From Stromatinia cepivora (taxonomy: Eukaryota; Ascomycota; Leotiomycetes; Helotiales; Sclerotiniaceae), in the NCBI GenBank assembly GCA_014898415.1, contig RCTD01000018.1, forward strand, positions 1,059,001 through 1,123,000: a stretch of 64,000 nucleotides of DNA. The letters run 5' to 3'. Position 1 is the stretch's first letter. Every line of letters begins with the position of its first letter. Below, piece after piece: positions 1 through 12,376 of this stretch. Both the position numbers and the translations under genes were made by a program. Under the pieces are notes generated by a model. That model saw only the letters and a list, made by a program, of their open reading frames with translations, was not told the DNA's origin and did not search any database.

Positions 1-1400
1 GTTGCAAATAGCAGACAGCCGAAATAGGCTCGCTGGAAAAGGCTATACTATTGGGGAAATTGAAGGGTCGATAAATTAAATTCATATAAAAGATAAAAAC
101 CTTCTTTTGCAAATAAAAGAAATATAATTTGATATGGTTATTCTATAATACGAAGGAAGCCATATTGGTATTAAATATATAGGTAGAGAAGTTGGTAAAG
201 TTGATGGAGATATGTATGAATTTATGATGATATTCTGTTAATACATTGGGTATAATTTATTGTATTTCTTGTTAACAATTGGGTAGTTATATCAATAGCC
301 AGTGGATAAACTAATGAGTGATGATAAACTGAAGGATATAATGAGTGATGATAAACTGAAGGATATTATTAGCAAAGAGAATGAAGAAAAGATCCCCGAA
401 ACTCCTCCGACTCGATCATCGAAATCCGTTTGTACTCCGCCAACGAAATCGATACATCGAAAGACAATCAAAAGCAAAACCAAAAGTATTAAAAGTATTG
501 GCGGGATAACAACGAAAAAGTCATGGGTTACTGTACTTCGAATAACCAAAACGAAATCTATCAGGAAAACTTCCAAATCAGCTTTTGTCAAAAAAAAAGT
601 ATCAAAACCGATTGAATTTCTTAATAACGATGATAAAGATCTACAATAATTTAATATTAAATCATCAAATCTTAAAAAACTTAAAAAAGAAAAGATTTCA
701 ATAACTAATATACTATTCCCATTTCCGATAAATTCTGATAAATTAAATCCAGTTTTTAAAACCAATATAATATTGTTAATCGTTTGTCAAGAATCGTTGA
801 TAGTCTTAATGAAATCAATAACATTTATAATAGAGAAATCAACAATTCAAATTAAGGGTTTCGATTTTTTGAAGGATTTTAACAATAATGATATAAGTAT
901 TATTCTAGATGAGTATAATTAGTTGACGAAAAAGCTTCTAGATCGATATAACGAATATAATGATTTGAATTTAATTAATCAATAATTAAATATTAATAAA
1001 TCTTTCGGATCTCGATTACAAAATATAATTAAATCTTTTTTTATATTCATTTCCATAATGATTCTATAAATTTCCTATCAGGATTCCATTATCGAAAAAT
1101 ATATTCAGCGAATATTCTATCAATCGATGGAATTGAATACTAATAAGGATTTGGACAATATAAATGAGGATAAATTGTTGAAGAAGAAGATAAAAAAGCA
1201 AAAAAAGTGTGAATATTTGATAGTGAAATGAAAATAATATATTTGTAATGATTTATTAGGGTAAATTGATTATATAAAAGTTTTTAAATATAAATATTTT
1301 AATTTTTTAATACAAATATGAATTCTTTTTGTCTTTATAATATATTTTGATAATATTATTTTTTTGTTTTTCATCATTATTATAATAACGATACATTTTC
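1..1400. repeat. AT-rich decayed repeat flank
   Basis: Extremely AT-rich DNA with stops in all frames apart from one short reading frame at 314-649. It lies on the 3' side of the chromovirus relic (which runs on the minus strand), so it may contain that element's 3' end or LTR, or a second relic. I could not identify paired LTRs by eye. The composition matches RIP-type decay as in 1.4-7.3 kb. Confidence 0.5.
314..649 (+). CDS. Short Lys/Ser/Thr-rich reading frame in AT-rich repeat
   Basis: ATG at 314 opens 111 residues. The first 27 bp (314-340) are repeated in tandem at 341-367, giving the nonapeptide MSDDKLKDI twice. The rest is rich in Lys, Ser and Thr, with many KS/KT pairs and a basic character (SKPIEF near the end). 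No family is recognised. It sits in otherwise stop-ridden, RIP-like DNA, so it is probably a fragment of a decayed element (for example a gag-like region) rather than a working gene. The opposite strand is open over much of the same interval, which weakens the coding case further. Confidence 0.2.
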   Translation: MSDDKLKDIMSDDKLKDIISKENEEKIPETPPTRSSKSVCTPPTKSIHRKTIKSKTKSIKSIGGITTKKSWVTVLRITKTKSIRKTSKSAFVKKKVSKPIEFLNNDDKDLQ

Positions 1401-1429
1401 TTTTTTGTAATTCTTCAAATACCTTTTGA

Positions 1430-4400
1430 TATATATTAAGTTTCATAAAGCTTTTTATGTATCTTTTATTAATTGATAGTCTTTCCATTATACCAGATAT
1501 TGCATTCCTTGTTCTCTTTTTTTATAAACTAGTATTTTTTCGATTTCATATTCTATATATCCTTTAATTTCTTCAGGAAACAGAGAATCAGCAGTATCTT
1601 CGCATTCAAATTATGATTCGAATAACGAGATATAAAAGATATTATATATTTTGTATAATACTGGAAATATTAATTTATATATTTATCCATTATTCCTAAT
1701 ATTGATAATAATAAAGGGGCTTATAAAACAATCGAAGAATTTTTTTTTGGATTATAACTGTTTGATGTTTTTGATATTGAATATAACCTTATCATTGATA
1801 TAGAATCGTTAGGGTAAATCTTTTTTATTATTCTTTAATCTTTTCTTTATTAAATTATTCCAAATTTCTATTAGTTTTGCTCTTTCCTGGTTTAACAATT
1901 TGATATATTTTCGTATAGTAGATGCCTTCCCTTCAATATCGGTGTCTTCGTTGATATAATTAAATATGGGCAGATATCTATATATTGTTTTAAACGATAT
2001 TTCGTTAATTGTATTATATTATATTATATTGTAGATGAATTCTGTTAGGGATAATAACGATGCCCAATCGTTTTGTTTCCAATTAGTATAATATATAATA
2101 TAATAAATTAGATTCTGATTTTGTCGTTTTATTTGATCATCGATTTATAAATAGAACATTATTAATAATTTGCGATATATTCTTAAATAAAAAAACAAGT
2201 TCCTTTAAAATTTATTTATGAATTATAATCTTCGATCTGAAATTATTCCTTTTGGTATATCGAAATCCTTAAAAATATATCGAAATAGAATTTCTGTTAG
2301 TTTGAATAAAATTATCATTTTATTAATTGAAATATATCGGATGAATTTTGTATATCTATTGATAATAATGAGGATAGTATTATATATATATTTATTTATT
2401 TTTGAAGGAAATAGATTTATAATAAAATCCATTATTATTTCTTTCCAAGAATTAAAAAGGAATAATAGGATTTGTAATTTGCTATAAAACCGATAATGCT
2501 TTACAATTATTTATTAATAGATAATATATATTTGTATATACCTTTTTATATTTTTTATTATATTGAACCAGAAATACTTATTTTTTAATATCTCCCAGGT
2601 TTTCTTAATATTTTAATAATCTTTTATAAGATCATTATAATGAATCTCCAAGATTTCGGCCCTTATAACTCTATCTAGTAGTACGAAAGTATGTCTATTA
2701 TAAATGAACAAATTATCGGCGTCGATTTTCCAAAGTGCAGTATCTCCAATTGAATTATATCGATGCTTCAAATACTCTTTGCTTTTTGTAAAATCATTAT
2801 TCTTTTGAAGCTGTAATAAAGCATTTCTTATTAATTTCGATATTAATTCAAATGCTGTTTCATCATTAATTAATATATTAGTTATCTGATATGATATTGA
2901 TTATTTGTAATTAGTTTCTATTAGCGATTTTTCAGAATTGTATAAAGATAAGTTATATCCCTTTTGTTGAAAGAGGCTTATAGTATTTTATAAGGGTTTT
3001 GTTTTTATTTTCGAAAGAAAGAAAATTGTAGTTATTATTGTAATACTTTTCAATTTATTTTGTAATATAGATAGTATTTCATTAATACTATTCATATTTT
3101 CTATATAATTTGATCGTTTCGACGAACCGTCGACGGAATTTAATTTGTCCGATCTATATATGATTGTGAAATTATAAGCGGCCAGGATTTCGGCCTATTA
3201 TATTTGCCTATCATTAAGTTCTTTTTTCTTTATGAAGTATTGGAAATTGTTGTGGTTCGTTTTGATTATAATAATATATCGACTATTTGTAATATAATAC
3301 TACCACTGAACAAAAGCTATATAGATAACCAAAAGTTTTTAATCATAAATAAAGTACCTTTATTTTGCTGGATTAAATTTCCGCAAATAAAAAATAATAG
3401 GATATTATCGAAAAATAATAGGATTATTTATATTATCAAAAAATAATTGAGAAAGTATATATCCTAATACAAACCCAAAAGCATTAATTTCGATTAGGAT
3501 TTAGAACGCTGGATTAAAATGTTGGAGTATTAATATTGTAATAAAAATTTCTTTTAAATTATCAAAGATACTTTAAGTTTCTTTTGTCTATTTGAATTTC
3601 AATATAATCTTTTTTTTTATAATATTTTATAATAGATTTATTAAATTATAAACGATTTATAAATAGACCGCGATAAATCATTGGTAGAAGTTCGCAAAGT
3701 TTAAAAAGATTTGAATTTCGTAAAGGAATATTAATGTAGATTATTCAATGATGATTTGAATTCTGTTTGGTTTTATAATAATGCCTTTCTTTGATATAAT
3801 AAAACCCAGGAATTCTATTTTATATATATAAAATATATATTTCTTTAATTTGATATAGAGTTTGTATTTAAATAATTTAATAAGGATCTTATAAATATCA
3901 ATAATATAGGTTTCCTTATCTTTAGAATAAATAAGAATATTATCAAGGTATATAATATAAATACTATTTGTAAGATCGGTGAATACTTGATTGATGTATA
4001 TTTGAAAGGTAATGGGGGCATTGATCAGGCCGAAAAGTATGATTAAGTATTTGAATTGTTTGTAGTGAGTATAGAATACCGTTTTCTATTTGTTGTCTTC
4101 CTATATATATATTCGATGATATATATCTTTGAGATCGAACTTTGTGAAAAAGATCCCTTGCTTTAAGCGATCCAATAATTCGCTAATTAGGGATAAAGGA
4201 ATATAATCCTTTTTCGTAATCCTATTGAAACCATAATAATCAATATATAACCAATAATCACCTCCTTTTTTTGGAATAAATATAATCGGGATTCCGATAG
4301 AGTTAATCGAGCAATGAATCTAATCTTTCTTTTGGTATTCTTCGAAATATTTTTATAGAATTATTAGTTCCTTTTTTGAAAGAATATATATTGATCTTTA

Positions 4401-4900
4401 AAAGGGGATTGATCCGGATTCGAGATCAATATAATATTTTATCGGATAATAATTGGGTAGTATACTACTTTTATTTTTTGAAAAGGTTTCCTTGTATTCT
4501 TTATATTCAGAAAATATTTGTAAGAATAATAATATAAAAATGTTCTTAGAATTTAACAATACTCTTATAATTGATTAGGTTTCAAATAATAGTATACAGA
4601 TTTTGATCCTAGTTTTTATTTTTTTTTATAATTCCTTGGCCGTTACTATTTCGAAATCTTATAATGTGGGCCTAAAATAGAATAAAATCGATTATCAATT
4701 AATATCAAGGTTTATCATTTGAAGCCAAAATAACCTTAAAATAGTATCGATCCCTGATAAATCCAAAATGATAATAATGAATTAATGAGTATATATCCTT
4801 TTTTCTTTATATTTATCTATTATTTTGATAACAAATTAATAATTACTGTAGAAGGATATACTAGTATCATTAATTGATACTAATAAAGGGTCTTTGCCGG
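1430..4900 (-). mobile_element. Decayed Ty3/gypsy retrotransposon (chromovirus) pol
   Basis: Read on the minus strand, broken frames give domains in Ty3/gypsy order: a protease-like part about 4900-4600, reverse transcriptase about 4315-3770 (motifs KFDLKDIYHR, FGLINAPITFQ, YLDNILIYS), the RT-RNase H connection about 3760-3650 (IQIFLNFANFY), an RNase H/linker end about 3210-3110 (AEILAAYNFTIIYRSDKLNS), integrase about 2770-1680 (MDFIINLFPS, IIINRYTKFIRYI, GIISDRR, then the C-terminal barrel) and a C-terminal chromodomain about 1600-1430 (EKILVYKKREQGMQYLV). The order RT-RH-IN-chromodomain defines the chromovirus lineage. There are stops throughout, and the normally YxDD catalytic box reads YLDN, a G-to-A change as RIP makes. 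The gag part must lie above 4.9 kb but is not recognisable. The element is not functional. Confidence 0.85.
2223..2432 (-). pseudogene. Integrase core fragment of the chromovirus relic
   Basis: This is the longest surviving open stretch of the retrotransposon polyprotein, 69 residues. It matches the centre of a Ty3/gypsy integrase: the MDF of the first catalytic Asp region, then IIINRYTKFIRYI, then IPKGIISDRR covering the second catalytic Asp (normally SDRG). Sequence in the same orientation continues on both sides once stops and frame changes are allowed. The residue composition is skewed to Ile, Lys and Asn, as expected after C-to-T and G-to-A decay. Confidence 0.8.
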
Positions 4901-6450
4901 GATCAAAGGCTTAATCCTATTCGATATATTTGTTTTGTTGAATAATATTAATTTATATTTCGGAATTGATAAGATAATATATCTTTATCGGAATATTATC
5001 GATCTTGAAATTTGCTTCGATAGTTAGGATAGTATATTCTTTTTGTTGAAGATTTAGGGTTATTGAAATGATTAAAGTTATTATTAGATTATAGTATTTC
5101 CCTGATTGTTATTTTATAAAGGATATATAAAACAATTGTAAGTTAGATGATTGTCTTTATATTATCAACAAATATATGGATTGGTATATTCTTTTGAATA
5201 ATAGTTTAATTATTAGCAATGAAAGTATTGTAGTTTTTATTCTTAGTAATTTTCCTTTGAAATTTCTTTATTTTTTTTTTTTATAAAAAGAGATTTGGAG
5301 TATTGAAGTTGTAATTGTATATTACTAATCGATGATGAATTATTTTGTTTTTGAGATTATCTGTTTTAAGGGAGATTAGAAGGGTGATTGGATTGTATAA
5401 AAGGATTACCCTATTTTCGGTTATAAAGTGTATCGAAGGGATTTATAGTATAATATATTTTATCTATATTTTTTAGATGGTATATTTATTTGATCAATTC
5501 GTTTCTGCTTTTTAATTGTTGGAATAATTCTGAAATTCTTTTTGTAATATAAAGGAGTAGATTTGCTAAAAGATATTCTTTTTGAATATTATCCATCTTC
5601 GATTTGATCTTCTTCTTTAAATTATCAAGGTATATTATAAAACTATTTATATTTTATATAGATTATTATTTGGTATAGATTATTTATTATATAGTTAAAT
5701 ACTGATGGTTGTCTTTATCTAATATTATATCATATATATATTCCCTGAACTCTTTTTATATCATATTAGAATCCGTTATCCCGTTTTTATATCGATATTA
5801 AATCGCAAGAAATTGTTTTTGAAAGTATTAAATAATATGATTTATTTTCTTTTGATCTATCGAAAAATAGTATTCATTATTATTTCGAAATATAAATTCA
5901 ATTTGAAAAAAGAAGTCTTTTGTTTTTATAATAATGGAATTTTTATAAAATAAAAGTTTTTGAAGTTTCGGGGATCTTCTTTGAGAAATTGGAATGGAAT
6001 TAAATACTGTTTCCCTATTGTTGATAATTACTATCAATAAACTAATTATTCTTTTTTGTATAAAACAAATAAAGATTTCCTTGATCTGTTATTGATTTTC
6101 TGATTTGAAGATTTCGAATTTCTTTTATATATTTTTGAATCTTTATATTAGTTTTATTTCAAATTATATAATAAATTGATAATTTGATATTGATATTTCA
6201 TTTTCGTTATTACTTTGGATTTTCGATGTATTTTCCCCTCGAATTTGTAAGGCATTTGAATTGATCGATAGACCTGGAATACTTCTTGTTTTCATTATGA
6301 TTATTCGAAAGGGTACTGATAATGATTAATTGACAAATTGCTCTTAAAGGAAAAATAAAAAGAATTATTAGAATCATAAATGACAAAGAATCAATTAATC
6401 TTAAAACAATTATAAAATTTTTCATTATTCTTTTCTAACTAAAAAAACCT
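4900..6450 (-). mobile_element. Probable gag side of the chromovirus relic
   Basis: AT-rich, stop-ridden DNA directly upstream (minus strand) of the protease-like segment. By element architecture it should hold gag. Two short minus-strand frames (5828-6037 and 6210-6425) are open, but neither shows a zinc knuckle or other gag signature. The call rests on position only. Confidence 0.35.
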
Positions 6451-7280
6451 TTTTCTTTTAAATCCAATAAAAAACAATATCGGAACAATAACAAACTATC
6501 AATCATATATTAGAATTTAATAAATACAAAGATTTTACAAAGTTTTCTAATCAATCGATAACAGACCATCAGTTGTATATTGGCCTTTAACAATGAAATC
6601 ACTTCCTTGTAGAGATTTCTAGCTTTACTAGCAACATCCTTCCAACAACCGTAACAGCATTCGCCAATCAATATAGTGCATTGGTTAATGATCTATATTT
6701 TCGAATAAATTAGTTTATTGTTTAATGTATTTTATTTAAATAAAAATGAAATTATTTATAAATAAACTAATTTATTTATAAATATTTTTTAATAAATAAA
6801 TTAAAGTTTATAAAATCTGTAAGAATTTAAGATTTATAGAAAAAAAAAACTTCAATATTACTTGTTTATTTTATATTAATATATAGTTTTAATCATGATT
6901 TATAAATTAATTAAATAATAGACATAGAAGAAGTATTATTATTAAAAGAAAAAAACGATGATGAAATTGAAAATGATAATAATGAGAGTGATAATGAAAT
7001 TGTAGTTTTTTCGTTATATAAAAAGAATAAACAATAACGAATTGATATATTAAAAAGATTATATTAATATATATATATATATTAATTTATTAATTAATGA
7101 ATTAGAATATTGAATATATTATTTTTGTATAAATTTAGTTCATTTATAAATAATCTCAAAATTATTTGTTTATATATAAACTAATTGATATAGTAATTCT
7201 GTTTATTGGTTAATGAATTAGGATATTGATTAATAAGTTAGTTCATTTCGAAATATATGTAGTTGATTGTTCAATCCCTA
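6450..7280. repeat. AT-rich repeats, possible LTR or island edge
   Basis: Almost pure A+T with recurring short words such as TTTATAAATAAACTAATT (6720-6790 and again near 7140-7180), ATATAT runs (7070-7085) and a small patch of normal composition at 6560-6700. It marks the edge of the island, as composition becomes normal after about 7280. It could be a 5' LTR of the chromovirus. No terminal pairing was established. Confidence 0.35.
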
Positions 7281-8160
7281 TATCGGCCAATGCCCCAGAA
7301 CAAATGCCACAGTCTAATCTTTGATGAAAATCAGTCAATGTACCCCGTACTGCAATTAATATCGTGACTTGTCTCAACTGCTCGACCGAGCTTCAACTCA
7401 AACCCTCTGAAGCTTAGTGACTAATTTTTCTAATCATCTATTCTGTGTATTTAGCTTGCCTTGGCGCATATTATATCAAGTGATAAAAAGACCTTCAAAG
7501 GGTTCGGACGTAAGCTCGGCCAAACGAAATTCGAGGGAAAGCCGTTTCTTCTTCCCCTGTCTACCCCGGAGATCCTCTTACACTTTTCTGCAATATAGTC
7601 ACATAACTAATCCAATTGTAGTAAATTAATAGAAACACGAAATTATTGATCCACCATATTTTGAACGCTGATATGCTACTTTTATGCTACCCCCGAGTCT
7701 TGAAATCTGTCTAAGTTGTCCACAAAAGAACACTACACACATTGTTTCCTCCATGATTCAAAATTTCAAATAAATATATTACGGAAATTTATGTAGCCAT
7801 TACGGAAGGTCGTAGGGATTCTGTATGCCCGTCGCATGTTGTACCCCTATCACAGCGCGGTACTCATTTGCATTGCTTCATCTAAGCATGTATAAGAACC
7901 TCTTTCAGGATTTGTTCCGGGCTGTTTTTCCAGGTTCCTGCACTTTGGAGGGGTATTGATACATGTCATTTACGATTCCTACAGATTTGCAGTTATGCTT
8001 TCATGCGGCAAGTTCTAGTCTCTTGATTATGGGGGAGGGGGTTTGGACTGGGAGGTTTTTCGGATAGTTTGGTATGCCCACGGGAAATGATGAAGAGAGA
8101 CATAGTCTGCCGTTCTTCATGCTTTTCTTTCTAGTTAAGCACCAAGTATAGGCAGAAAAA
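7281..8160. other. Upstream region of the P450 gene
   Basis: Normal-composition DNA between the AT-rich island and the P450 start codon. No convincing gene was seen. It should contain the P450 promoter, but no specific site could be assigned. Confidence 0.4.
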
Positions 8161-9931
8161 ATGGATCACTCTCTTCCCAATGAATTTGACACAAAGACGA
8201 TCGGTCTGTACATTGTGGCTTTTCTTCTAGCAGTAAGTTACACCTAGTCCTCTTGATTGTCTAGATCTTCTCTATCTACTCTCCCATTCCGCGCTAAATC
8301 TTCTCCAGTATAATGCTTTCCAGTTCCTTAACAACTACTTTTTCCACCCGCTCTCTAGGTACCCTGGACCACTTCTCTGGAGGATTTGCCGTCTTCCATA
8401 CGCAATATCTCTGTCTCGCGGCAATCTGGTCCATGACACTTGGGCCATCCACGCTAGATATGGCAAGGTTGTACGGTTAGCACCAGACGAACTATCAATA
8501 ATAGATGGCCAAGCATGGCACGATATTTACGGAGCTCGAGGTCGTGGACATTCCGAGTTTACAAAGAACCCCGCTTGGATCAGACCAGCTCCCAATGGGG
8601 TCTTTTCAATTCTTGATTCTTTCGAGGACGATCATACAAGGCAAAGGAAGATTTTGAACCATGCTTTCTCTCCAAGTGCCCTGAAAGCACAAGAGCCGTT
8701 CTTGCAGAAGTATACAGGTCTATTGATACAAGAAGCTCGAGCACGAAGGTTCCTGGATTTGAAGGACTGGTACAATTTTACTACCTTTGATATTACGGTA
8801 AGTTTAGTCCCCGTGTGGACTGTTGCCACAAATTTTGACAATATTGGCATAGGGTGACTTGACTTTTGGTCAATCCTTTGAATGTCTCGCTAAAGGACGT
8901 TACCATCGCTGGGTATCTTTCCTCTTCGCCCACCTCAAGGCATCGTGCCTCCTAGCTAGCATAACGTTCTACCCAGTAATCGACAAGATCTTATGGTACT
9001 GCATTCCGAAATCTGCCTTTAATGAACGCATATACCATTTTCGCCGTAGCGTAGAATGGGTACACAAACGTCTAAATCTAGAAACTGGCCGCAATGACTT
9101 CATGTCATATATCATTGGCGCCAATACGGAAAACACGATGACGATGCTGGAAATAGAGGCCACAGCTGGAACATTGGTTATTGCAGGAAGCGAAACCACT
9201 TCGACGGTGCTACTATCAACAACAAGAAACCTAATGTTGCAACCTGACAAGATGGATAAGTTGAAAAGGGAGATTAGAGAGACGTTTTCGGATGAGTCTG
9301 AAATTACATTAAAGGCTCTCGAGAACCTCCCTTACCTCACAGCCGTGTTTCAGGAGAATTTCAGATATACCCCTCCAGTACCGTGCTCTATACCGCGTAC
9401 CGTGCCTGATGGTGGCGACACAATTGCTGGACATATGTATCCAGGAGGCGCAAGTTCTTTCTTGACTTCCCCTTACGTCCAAACATAGCTAATCTTTCTG
9501 CTTTACAGACATTCGTGGGACTTCCTCAAATCGCAGCATACCGCTACCCGGGTCACTTTGCCTATCCCGACCACTTCATACCAGAGCGCTGGCTGCCTTC
9601 AATCTCGTCCCCACTATTCAAACCGACTGCCAGCGACCCATACTTCGACCAAAAAACATTTACAAATGATAATTTTAAGATTGTGCAGCCATTTAGTGTT
9701 GGGCCACGAAACTGTATTGCGCAAGTCCTGGCTCATGCTGAGATGAAACTTATACTGAGCCGTTTATTGTGGAATTTCGACTTCCGTGTTCCAAAAGGAA
9801 GGGAAGGAGAGGATTGCTACAGGAAGCCGTGGGTGGAGCAAAAGACTTATGGATTATGGGTTAAGGAGCCGTATGTTTTGGAAATGGTTCCTGTCGTTAG
9901 AGAAAAAATGGAAGTCAGATTGTCTGCGTAA
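8161..9931 (+). CDS. Cytochrome P450 monooxygenase
   Basis: Four exons (8161-8232, 8309-8797, 8853-9449, 9509-9931) join in phase 0 to a 526-residue protein, normal for a microsomal fungal P450. The N-terminus carries a hydrophobic anchor (TIGLYIVAFLLA), then the FFHPLSRYPGP hinge. The C-helix region reads RLAPDELSI. The I-helix holds AGSETT (oxygen activation), the K-helix has the ExxR motif as ENFR, then PERW, and the heme loop is FSVGPRNCIA with the Cys ligand. The usual Gly two residues after the Cys is Ala. The third intron starts GC (GCAAGT) instead of GT, and the joined TFVGLPQ strand supports it. The style resembles fungal P450s of secondary metabolism or detoxification. The substrate is unknown. 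It is convergent with the multicopper oxidase, their stops about 345 bp apart. Confidence 0.93.
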
Positions 9932-10275
9932 GATTTTCTCGTCAAGTGGGAGCTGAGCTAGAGGTCTCATTCATAGCTGTTTGTCTTTTAATACTACATT
10001 AATGTGGTTGGCTCTTGCCCACTCCAAGTTATTAATGAAGGTTACACAAATGAATTGTCAAACAGCTCTGCAGTAACAATTCTAATTCTAAATAACTACC
10101 GTATCAGCTTCTTCAGCCAGCTTGTTTCTCGTTTGATGCCTGCGAAGTGATCAATGTCCGGCTGCTGTCAATATTTCTGTCCCATATGTATTTTGTATTC
10201 GAAACTCTACATATATTTTTCTTCATTAGTATTCCGATATGTTTTAAATCAACAGTTTCAACGCTAGCTGGCATA
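9932..10275. other. Convergent 3' intergenic region
   Basis: Short spacer between the stops of the P450 (+) and the multicopper oxidase (-). No gene. It must hold both 3' UTRs. Confidence 0.5.
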
Positions 10276-12362
10276 CTATTCCCCGGAGTCGATTTCATCC
10301 ACGAAATTAGAGTTCGTCCATTTCTGCCAGCTTTCACACGTCGGCGACATCGTCTCAACAACCTGGGAGTTATTCGCTAGCATACCAGGTCGTTCCTAGA
10401 GCAGGTGAGCAAACGTACTATCAAGACTTAGATTCATCGCCAGCTTATGGTACATACCAGTACATTTATCAACAGCCCAGTTGAGGCATGGCCACTGACG
10501 TGGCAGTGAAAAGGCCAAATACCAGGATTGTCAGCAATGTATTCAATGACAGTGTACCCTTTTGGACCCGTTCTACTAGCTGCTGCCATCATAAAAGTGT
10601 CTCTTCTGATCGGGTTTGAAGGGTTGGTTATGGTTCCATCCCACGTGCCTACTCCTTCCGCCAGAATCCAGAAGTTATGGCCGTGAAGATGCATAGGATG
10701 GGAGACTGCCACGCTATTCGTGATTATTAGGCGAACAGATGTGGGGGCTCCGAAATCATGAACATTCTGGCTTGTTGGATAGATTGATGTACTGTTCGCA
10801 TATGTGCTGTTCTTGGACGGTGATGGTGTCGCCGTTGCGGCTGTAAGAAGAACTGGCTTGTTGTAATTGGCACGGAAAGAGCTACCACCAAAGGTGAATA
10901 GAAACATGCCGGAACCATTAATGATGTAGTTTATGTCTATCGTCTGGGTAGTCTGCGGCGTGGTTGGCGGAGTACTTTTGACATATGGTGTAGTTATGTC
11001 AAGGGGATCCTGAACACCATATTAGAACTAGCGCGTACATATATGGCCACGAAAGAGCGCCACTTACATTCAAACAGTTAGTCTCATTGTAAGGGAATGC
11101 TGTGGAATTTGGTCTAATACTCGTATCGGCGCCATCGTAGAGCACCACAGCCAGCGCGCTCGGTTGTAGACTTGGACTGGATGCGCACAGCTGGCTAAAG
11201 TTGGAACGCATCCAGTATGATGATCCTGCCTTGCCAATAGCTTTAACTATAACATCTGTACGTTGTCCGACACCTACGGTTACCACCTTCGTGTCATAGG
11301 GTATGACTGGAACAAAATCAACAGCAATAACTGTTAATATATGTCCATCAATACTGAACTTCTGGTTTCCTTCCGTACCTGGATTGATAAGGCGAAGCCG
11401 GTGCGTCTTACCCGGCTTGAATTTGAATTTGGAAAGTCCAGCATTGGGTGTACAAGAAGCATTCACAGTAATGGCGCTGCAATCAAAATTCATCTTTCCG
11501 TTGATCAGGTTATTGTTGGCTGCAAGCGGATTTGCGGGCACCGAAAAAAGCCGTTCGACTACCTGGTAGTAGTCTGCGTGATACCAATCATGCTGCGAAT
11601 CAAGATGAGCCCAAGAATTCAGAGGATTTAATAAGGATTACCTACGAGCATGACCGGACCGATGTCAATATCGTAATTGACGTGCTGAGGTCTGTTCGGA
11701 AACAGATCATTAATGATAACATCGCAGCACCGACTCGGAAATGAACGAACCCATATATGATTAGTGGCCCAAAAAGGCCACCACCGTATTGATCACTGTA
11801 ATGACTGTGATACCATGACTTGAAAGGTTAATTAGAATAACTTGCGCGGGAAAATTTATTACGAACCGTGCCATATTGGTCTGCCTGCAAATTTGTTAGA
11901 ATCCGTTTAGAAAAAGAGAGCATATGATGAGTCTGCACATACCCGAAACCGGTATGCGAATTCGCTGCCAGGACTTATGGGGCATTGGCTAACTCCAGGG
12001 ACGCCATCCATCCAAGGTGTACCGTTCTGCAGAAGTCCGTGCCAGTGGATGGTAGTTCCTTCATCTTTTATATGGTTTCGGACAGTGACTTGGATCATAT
12101 CGCCCCAGTTGGCATCGAGAAGCGGTCCTGGAAACTGTCCGTTGATGAGGATGACGCTATTGCAGTTTCGTTAGCAAACCATTTTCTGTCAGAGGACCAG
12201 AGAGATTTGTATCAGATCGGAGTACCTTTTGTTCACTCCGTCGGGAGCTATATATCCTCTGCTAATAGTCCAGTCATAATTGACGGTACGACCTGTGTTT
12301 GGGATCGCAGTGCTAGGCGTACCAGCTGCTCCATAGGTGCTTTGCAGCTGGATCCGTGGCGT
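10276..12362 (-). CDS. Laccase-like multicopper oxidase, 5' exon unresolved
   Basis: Eight exons on the minus strand (12362-12226, 12156-11943, 11884-11867, 11818-11751, 11691-11646, 11592-11068, 11009-10458, 10395-10276) splice without a stop into 559 residues. All four copper motifs are present: L1 [16 protein letters not shown]2 [16 protein letters not shown]3 [11 protein letters not shown]4 [12 protein letters not shown], with Leu at the type-1 axial position. Such enzymes oxidise phenolics with four-electron reduction of oxygen to water and are normally secreted. One exon is only 18 nt (ADQYGT), and two introns use a GTTCGT donor. The first recognised exon starts after a good branch site and acceptor (TACTAATAC...TTCTAG). 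No signal-peptide exon was found upstream, so the gene is either 5'-truncated or its first exon is missed. Confidence 0.85.
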
Positions 12363-12376
12363 CTAGAAGACAGGTA

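Noticed and set aside
292..765. Minus-strand open frame of 157 residues
   Set aside because: Ser/Leu/Phe-rich shadow of the plus-strand Lys/Ser-rich frame; no motif.
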